Below are positions 41,928 to 47,859 of a stretch of 47,859 bases of DNA, piece by piece (the stretch's first letter is position 1; every line of letters starts with the position of its first letter). The notes under the pieces are model-generated. The model did no database searches. It saw only the letters and a list, made by a program, of their open reading frames with translations, and was not told the DNA's origin. This stretch comes from an uncultured Gammaproteobacteria bacterium (GTDB lineage Bacteria; Pseudomonadota; Gammaproteobacteria; Pseudomonadales; Pseudohongiellaceae), in NCBI GenBank assembly GCA_937898685.1, contig CALEJT010000046.1, forward strand, positions 1 through 47,859. The letters run 5' to 3'. The translations under genes and the position numbers were made by a program.

Positions 41928-42335
41928 ATGCAACAGAAAACGCTTTGGCGGTCCGCACATACCGTTGCCGCGGCCGTCTTCTCCATGACTGTGCTTTCGG
42001 GCTGTGGGCCCGATTCCAAGGCAAACCTACCGCCAGAAGTGGCCCAGGCCTGGGCGATGGTGGATGAAAAAGGATGTTCCGCCTGTCACACCCGTGATGG
42101 ATCCGCAGGCATCGGTCCCTCGTGGAAAGGCGCGTGGGGTAGCGAACGTCAGTTCAGCGATGGCACCAGTGCGATGTTCGATGCGGCATATTTGCGACAG
42201 TCGGTCACCGATCCGGCCGCCAAGGTGGTGCAGGGCTTTCAAAACCTGATGTTGCCTGCGGCACTGACGGAGGCGGAATTCACGCAGCTAGAGCTTTTGC
42301 TGCAATACCTTGCGCAGCCAGCCACAACGCAGTGA
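41928..42335 (+). CDS. Lipoprotein c-type cytochrome, similar to the caa3 oxidase cytochrome domain
   Basis: A 135-aa protein with a lipoprotein signal (lipobox LSGC, Cys about residue 26) and one haem c site GCSACHTRDGSAGIGPSWKG (CSACH), then ERQFSDGTSAMFDAAYLRQS and a Met in QNLMLPAAL as the likely sixth ligand. The segment from GCSACHT to AYLRQSVTDPAAKVVQGF resembles the C-terminal cytochrome domain of caa3-type oxidase subunit II, here as a free membrane-anchored unit. No oxidase gene is adjacent. A hairpin terminator follows. Confidence 0.75.
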   Translation: MQQKTLWRSAHTVAAAVFSMTVLSGCGPDSKANLPPEVAQAWAMVDEKGCSACHTRDGSAGIGPSWKGAWGSERQFSDGTSAMFDAAYLRQSVTDPAAKVVQGFQNLMLPAALTEAEFTQLELLLQYLAQPATTQ

Positions 42336-42347
42336 GCGGACCAAAGA

Positions 42348-42383
42348 AAACGGCGCAGCTCCGAAGGAGTGCGCCGTTTCTTG
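42348..42383. terminator. Convergent terminator between the cytochrome and Dps genes
   Basis: AAACGGCGC and GCGCCGTTT form a 9-bp stem extended by CTCC/GGAG around GAA; the plus strand continues TTTCTT and the minus strand TTTTC, so it can serve both genes. Confidence 0.8.
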
Positions 42384-42410
42384 ATCCATATCAAACGCAG
42401 CTTTGAGGTC

Positions 42411-42887
42411 TCATTGCTGCATGGCGCGCAGCATCCAGGCCGTTTTTTCGTGCAGCTGCATGCGGTCGGAAACCAGCGATGCCGTGGATTCGTCACCGGC
42501 GTCCTGCGCCGTCGGCAGTACCTCACGACAGGTGCGGACCACCTGCTCGTGGTTCTTGGTCAGGATGGCCAGCATCTCTGCTGCGCTCGGGATGTCTTCC
42601 ACCGGCTCGATCTTGCTCAGTTTGGCGAAGGCCTTGTAGGTGCCGGGTGCATAGACGCCCAGGGCGCGGATGCGTTCGGCGATGGCATCGACCGCGGTGG
42701 CAAGTTCCGTGTACTGCTCTTCGAACATCAGGTGCAGCTCGCGAAACTGTGGGCCGGTGACATTCCAGTGGAAGTTGTGGGTCTGCAGATACAGGGTGTA
42801 ACTGTCGGCCAACAGCACCTTCAAACCATCAGCGATTTTTTCACGGGCGTCTTTGTCGATACCGATGTCGATGGTCAGGTTTTTCAT
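42411..42887 (-). CDS. dps: Dps family DNA-protection ferritin
   Basis: A 158-aa ferritin-like protein. The ferroxidase region is LYLQTHNFHWNVTGPQFREL with HLMFEEQYTELATAVDAIAE (the His, Asp and Glu ligands of Dps), and the C-terminal helix ends with EKTAWMLRAMQQ. Dps forms a dodecamer that stores iron and protects DNA in starvation. The start ATG 42887 has AAGGAG upstream; the frame is open 13 residues further without a ribosome-binding site. In this window it may complement RpoS-controlled stress genes. Confidence 0.9.
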   Translation of the reverse strand: MKNLTIDIGIDKDAREKIADGLKVLLADSYTLYLQTHNFHWNVTGPQFRELHLMFEEQYTELATAVDAIAERIRALGVYAPGTYKAFAKLSKIEPVEDIPSAAEMLAILTKNHEQVVRTCREVLPTAQDAGDESTASLVSDRMQLHEKTAWMLRAMQQ

Positions 42888-43045
42888 TCGCTGCTCCTTG
42901 TCGTGTACCTGATGAAGTGTGGTCATAGTACTTAAGGCCCCAGCGGGACGAAAGGCGTTGGCGATCGCTCGTACCTTTTCCTCTCATCGACACATTCGAT
43001 GCCCTTTGGGCACAAAAGTGAAGGAAAATGCTGCTGTAATCCTTT

Positions 43046-43067
43046 GGGAGGATGCTATGCACCTCCC
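43046..43067. promoter_or_regulatory. Dyad overlapping the alaS promoter
   Basis: GGGAGG and CCTCCC flank an inner TGC-TAT-GCA, forming a nearly perfect inverted repeat that ends 8 nt before the -10 box. It could be an operator or a DNA cruciform. The E. coli AlaRS represses its own gene through a palindrome near the start site, so an autogenous role is possible. Confidence 0.4.
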
Positions 43068-43074
43068 GAATGTA

Positions 43075-43080
43075 TATAAT
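43075..43080 (+). promoter_or_regulatory. -10 box of the alaS promoter
   Basis: TATAAT at 43075-43080 within TGTATATAAT, predicted start near 43087, leader about 100 nt. The -35 at 17 nt (near 43052) is weak. The 302-nt gap 42888-43189 holds only this, the dyad at 43046-43067 and the short dps upstream region. Confidence 0.45.
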
Positions 43081-43189
43081 CCGCGCCCTTTGTAAGGTCG
43101 CTCGTATCCCCCTCTTGCACGGTGACACAGACTCGCAATCGCGGGATTCAGGGACCGAAGTCGCGCAAGCCGCACCCGATTGATGAGCC

Positions 43190-45832
<2,643 letters not shown>

Positions 45833-45857
45833 GCGGCAACGTTCTAAAGACGGCAAG

Positions 45858-45891
45858 CCCGGGGCATATTGATCGATAGTAATGCCTCGGG
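45858..45891 (+). terminator. Hairpin between alaS and lysC
   Basis: CCCGGGGCAT and ATGCCTCGGG pair (one G-U) with a 14-nt loop, 26 nt after alaS and 31 nt before lysC. No T-run follows, so it may be a weak attenuator or an RNA processing element. Confidence 0.4.
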
Positions 45892-45921
45892 ATGTGATGG
45901 CAAAATGATGGCAATTTTGAT

Positions 45922-47145
45922 ATGGCTTTGATCGTACAGAAATATGGCGGCACCTCGGTGGGTACCATCGAGCGCATCAAGAACGTTGCTGCCAAGGTTG
46001 CGAAGTTCCGCGACCAGGGTCACGACATGGTGGTAGTGGTTTCCGCCATGAGTGGTGTGACCAATTCCCTCATCGGCATGGCGCAGGAAATTTCGAAGGA
46101 ACCGTCTCCACGCGAGATGGATGTGCTGTTGGCCACCGGTGAGCAAACCACCATCGCATTGCTTTGCATGGCGCTGGAAGAACTTGGCTATCCAGCGCGC
46201 TCCTATACGGGAGCTCAGGTCAAGATTTTGACCGACCGCGCACACACCAAGGCCCGTATCGTCAGCATCGACGATGGCCCGATCCGCAAGGATCTGGCAG
46301 AAGGCAAAGTAGTGGTCGTGGCCGGTTTTCAAGGGGTAGATGACGAGGGGAACATTACGACTCTCGGAAGAGGGGGGTCGGATACCACGGGTGTCGCGCT
46401 GGCCGCCGCGTTGAAAGCGGATGAGTGTCAGATCTACACCGATGTCGATGGTGTCTATACCACGGACCCGCGAGTCGTTCCCGAGGCACGTAGGCTGGAC
46501 CGCATCACGTTCGAAGAAATGCTTGAAATGGCCAGTCTCGGTGCCAAGGTTCTACAGATACGATCCGTGGAGTTTGCAGGGAAGTACAACGTCCCCCTGC
46601 GAGTTTTATCCAGTTTCGAAGATGGACCAGGCACGCTTATAGTCTCGGAGGAAGCAACCATGATGGAAAATCCAATAATCTCGGGAATCGCATTCGCTCG
46701 CGATGAAAGCAAATTGAGCATCATCGGCGTTCCCGACGTGCCTGGGATGGCTTATCGAGTATTCGGTCCCATCAGTGACGCCAATATCGAAGTAGACGTC
46801 ATTGTTCAGAACCTGGGCGACGATGGAACCAACGACATTACCTTTACCGTACAGCGCAAGGACACGGAGAAGGCAGCTAGGATTTTGGAGTCTGTAGCCA
46901 AGGAAATCGGAGCGGAAAGCGTCGAAGTCGATGACAAAGTGTGTAAAGTCTCGCTGGTGGGTGTGGGCATGCGTTCCCACGCTGGTATCGCCAGCAAGAT
47001 GTTTGGAGCGCTCGCTAAGGAATCCATCAACATCCAGCTGATTACTACGTCAGAGATCAAGATATCCGTAGTGATCGAAGAGAAGTATCTTGAATTGGCG
47101 GTAAGGTCCTTGCATGCGGCTTTCGGTCTGCAGGATCCGGCCTGA
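45922..47145 (+). CDS. lysC: Aspartate kinase
   Basis: A 407-aa enzyme phosphorylating aspartate, the first step to lysine, threonine and methionine. The kinase domain has VQKYGGTSVGTIERI, the VVSAMSGVTNSLI block, LGRGGSDTTGVALAAALKAD and YTDVDGVYTTDPR. Two ACT domains follow (about 270-330 and 345-405) with ISDANIEVDVIVQN and VGVGMRSHAGIASKMF. It is the short (about 405 aa) feedback-regulated type. The 89-nt gap to alaS is too short for a lysine riboswitch. It precedes csrA, as in other gammaproteobacteria. Confidence 0.95.
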   Translation: MALIVQKYGGTSVGTIERIKNVAAKVAKFRDQGHDMVVVVSAMSGVTNSLIGMAQEISKEPSPREMDVLLATGEQTTIALLCMALEELGYPARSYTGAQVKILTDRAHTKARIVSIDDGPIRKDLAEGKVVVVAGFQGVDDEGNITTLGRGGSDTTGVALAAALKADECQIYTDVDGVYTTDPRVVPEARRLDRITFEEMLEMASLGAKVLQIRSVEFAGKYNVPLRVLSSFEDGPGTLIVSEEATMMENPIISGIAFARDESKLSIIGVPDVPGMAYRVFGPISDANIEVDVIVQNLGDDGTNDITFTVQRKDTEKAARILESVAKEIGAESVEVDDKVCKVSLVGVGMRSHAGIASKMFGALAKESINIQLITTSEIKISVVIEEKYLELAVRSLHAAFGLQDPA

Positions 47146-47238
47146 AAGCACAAGGGTCAGCTGCTCGTATCGGAACTTGGTGCGCCTATTAGGGCATCAC
47201 CGTGCGCGGCTGGTTATGTAGATGCTTCATGTATGAGC

Positions 47239-47276
47239 GGACCTCAAGAGGGAGACGTCATAGCAGGAGCTAGGGA
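47239..47276 (+). promoter_or_regulatory. GGA motif cluster in the csrA leader
   Basis: Four GGA triplets (47239-47241, 47251-47253, 47266-47268, 47274-47276), the last inside the ribosome-binding site AGGGAGG. This is the pattern expected for CsrA autorepression, which in E. coli uses several GGA sites in the csrA leader including the Shine-Dalgarno. Confidence 0.5.
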
Positions 47277-47284
47277 GGTTAACC

Positions 47285-47488
47285 ATGTTGATATTAACGC
47301 GCAGGGTTGGTGAAACCCTGATGGTAGGAGACAACGTTACAGTTACTGTTCTTGGTGTGAAAGGAAACCAGGTGCGTATCGGTGTGAATGCACCCAAGGA
47401 CGTGGCTGTGCATCGTGAAGAAATTTACGATCGCATTCGCAAGGAATCAGAGAACGCTGCTGCCAAGAGCAACAACGGAAATTCCTGA
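47285..47488 (+). CDS. csrA: Carbon storage regulator CsrA/RsmA
   Basis: A 67-aa RNA-binding dimer: MLILTRRVGETLMVGDNVTV, then VLGVKGNQVRIGVNAPKDVAVHREEIYDRI, with the RNA-contacting residues Leu4 and Arg44 region (VHREEI) present. CsrA represses translation by blocking GGA-containing Shine-Dalgarno sites and controls carbon storage, motility and biofilm. GGGAGG lies 8 nt before ATG 47285. Its order after lysC and before tRNA-Ser is known from related bacteria. Confidence 0.95.
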   Translation: MLILTRRVGETLMVGDNVTVTVLGVKGNQVRIGVNAPKDVAVHREEIYDRIRKESENAAAKSNNGNS

Positions 47489-47529
47489 TTTTGATTGCAT
47501 CGTAATGTAGTCAAAGAGCGTGGTTGTGG

Positions 47530-47535
47530 TATCAT
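47530..47535 (+). promoter_or_regulatory. -10 box of the tRNA-Ser promoter
   Basis: TATCAT followed by a GC-rich discriminator GCCGCGC, with a TAGTCA -35 at 16 nt. A GC-rich discriminator is typical of stringently controlled stable-RNA promoters. The start would be near 47542, 9 nt before the tRNA. Confidence 0.4.
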
Positions 47536-47550
47536 GCCGCGCTCAAATTT

Positions 47551-47641
47551 GGAGAGATGGCCGAGAGGCCGAAGGCGCGCCCCTGCTAAGGGCGTATGGG
47601 CCAAAAGCCCATCGAGGGTTCGAATCCCTCTCTCTCCGCCA
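47551..47641 (+). tRNA. tRNA-Ser (anticodon GCU)
   Basis: A 91-nt sequence with acceptor GGAGAGA pairing TCTCTCC, a D arm, an anticodon loop CTGCTAA (anticodon GCT at 47585-47587), a long variable arm ATGGGCCAAAAGCCCAT typical of serine tRNAs, the T arm GAGGGTTCGAATCCCTC, and an encoded CCA at the 3' end. It decodes AGC/AGU. Confidence 0.95.
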
Positions 47642-47678
47642 GTATTGAAAAAACCCGGCATTTGCCGGGTTTTTTTAT
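47624..47678 (+). repeat. tRNA-Ser tail repeat, copy 1
   Basis: The last 18 nt of the tRNA plus the following terminator form a 55-bp unit that recurs exactly 181 nt later (47805-47859). Confidence 0.95.
47653..47677 (+). terminator. Rho-independent terminator after tRNA-Ser
   Basis: ACCCGGCA and TGCCGGGT form an 8-bp stem with loop TT, followed by TTTTTT. It lies 12 nt after the CCA end. Confidence 0.9.
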
Positions 47679-47821
47679 GGCGGAGAGAATGAGGGTGAGA
47701 ACCCTCGACAGGGTTCGTGCCGAGCACAGCGCAGCTGTGCGACGCATGCGAATCGGCATCAGCCGATGAGCACCCCGCAGGGGCGAGCTGCGAAGCAGCG
47801 AGTCATCCCTCTCTCTCCGCC
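47679..47821 (+). ncRNA. Hairpin-rich spacer in the tRNA-Ser tail repeat (rtT-like candidate)
   Basis: The spacer opens with GGCGGAGAGA, the complement of TCTCTCCGCC at its end, so an outer stem copies the tRNA acceptor strand. Inside are five perfect hairpins: 47691-47706 (GAGGGT/ACCCTC), 47724-47740 (GCACAGC/GCTGTGC), 47752-47767 (ATCGGC/GCCGAT), 47773-47783 (CCCC/GGGG) and 47787-47799 (GCTGC/GCAGC). No reading frame is likely. It is read through only if the first terminator is leaky. Confidence 0.5.
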
Positions 47822-47859
47822 AGTATTGAAAAAACCCGGCATTTGCCGGGTTTTTTTAT
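47805..47859 (+). repeat. tRNA-Ser tail repeat, copy 2 (runs to window end)
   Basis: Identical over 55 bp to 47624-47678: tRNA 3' end ATCCCTCTCTCTCCGCCA plus the terminator. The complete 5' part of a tRNA is absent, so this is not a second tRNA gene. More copies may follow outside the window. Confidence 0.9.
47834..47858 (+). terminator. Second copy of the tRNA-Ser terminator
   Basis: The same ACCCGGCA/TGCCGGGT stem and T-run as at 47653-47677, carried by the tail repeat. Confidence 0.9.

Noticed and set aside
45833..45921. Lysine riboswitch before lysC
   Set aside because: The gap is 89 nt, too short for the roughly 170-nt element, and shows only a simple hairpin.
47624..47859. Phage or island attachment site at tRNA-Ser
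   Set aside because: The repeated tRNA end could mark an att site, but only 125 nt separate the copies, no integrase is present, and the spacer is a hairpin array, which fits a tail repeat better. Sequence beyond the window could still change this view.

Overview
The window looks like chromosomal DNA of a gammaproteobacterium with moderately high GC. The evidence is the gene sets nlpD-rpoS beside fdxA, rne divergent from rluC, alaS-lysC-csrA-tRNA-Ser, and AddAB-type repair proteins of the kind seen in some beta/gammaproteobacteria. Genus cannot be fixed from what I see. No insertion sequence, prophage gene, plasmid replication gene or CRISPR array is visible.

Layout: (1) 1-480, the end of an rRNA operon (23S 3' end, 5S, terminator). 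(2) 695-14981, an envelope and stress block: a DUF748/AsmA-like protein, a Tat-type FAD oxidoreductase, a BON protein, a DnaQ-fold exonuclease, a tightly overlapping four-gene operon (TVP38 membrane protein, six-hairpin glycosidase-like protein, GT4 glycosyltransferase, phosphodiesterase-EEP fusion), an ExoD-like protein, CsbD, SemiSWEET, DUF1328 and a cardiolipin synthase-like PLD protein. (3) 14972-23783, a GNAT protein, DAHP synthase, a Tat-type sugar isomerase-like protein and an AddAB-like helicase-nuclease pair. (4) 23789-27859, ETF-QO divergent from etfBA, then a YceI protein. (5) 27930-29920, lipoprotein Cu/Zn SOD, an SDR and a small basic protein. (6) 30204-38479, rne with a very long leader, rluC, maf, nlpD, rpoS and fdxA. 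(7) 38671-42887, an esterase, acetoacetyl-CoA synthetase, a lipoprotein cytochrome c and Dps. (8) 43190-47859, alaS, lysC, csrA and tRNA-Ser(GCU), followed by a 181-nt tail repeat.

The strongest unlisted signal is regulatory. At least five, and probably eight, genes or operons of blocks 2 and 5 have a -24/-12 (sigma-54) promoter placed 33-75 nt before the start codon. They seem to form one RpoN-dependent envelope/osmotic/oxidative stress regulon that includes the four-gene glycan/lipid operon. Other structural signals are a tRNA-Ser tail repeat resembling the rtT repeats of E. coli tyrT, a roughly 740-nt rne leader, paired hairpins at the 5' end of the rpoS leader, and a recurring class of perfect U-less hairpins at gene ends, two of which carry the stop codon of the minus-strand gene in their loop.
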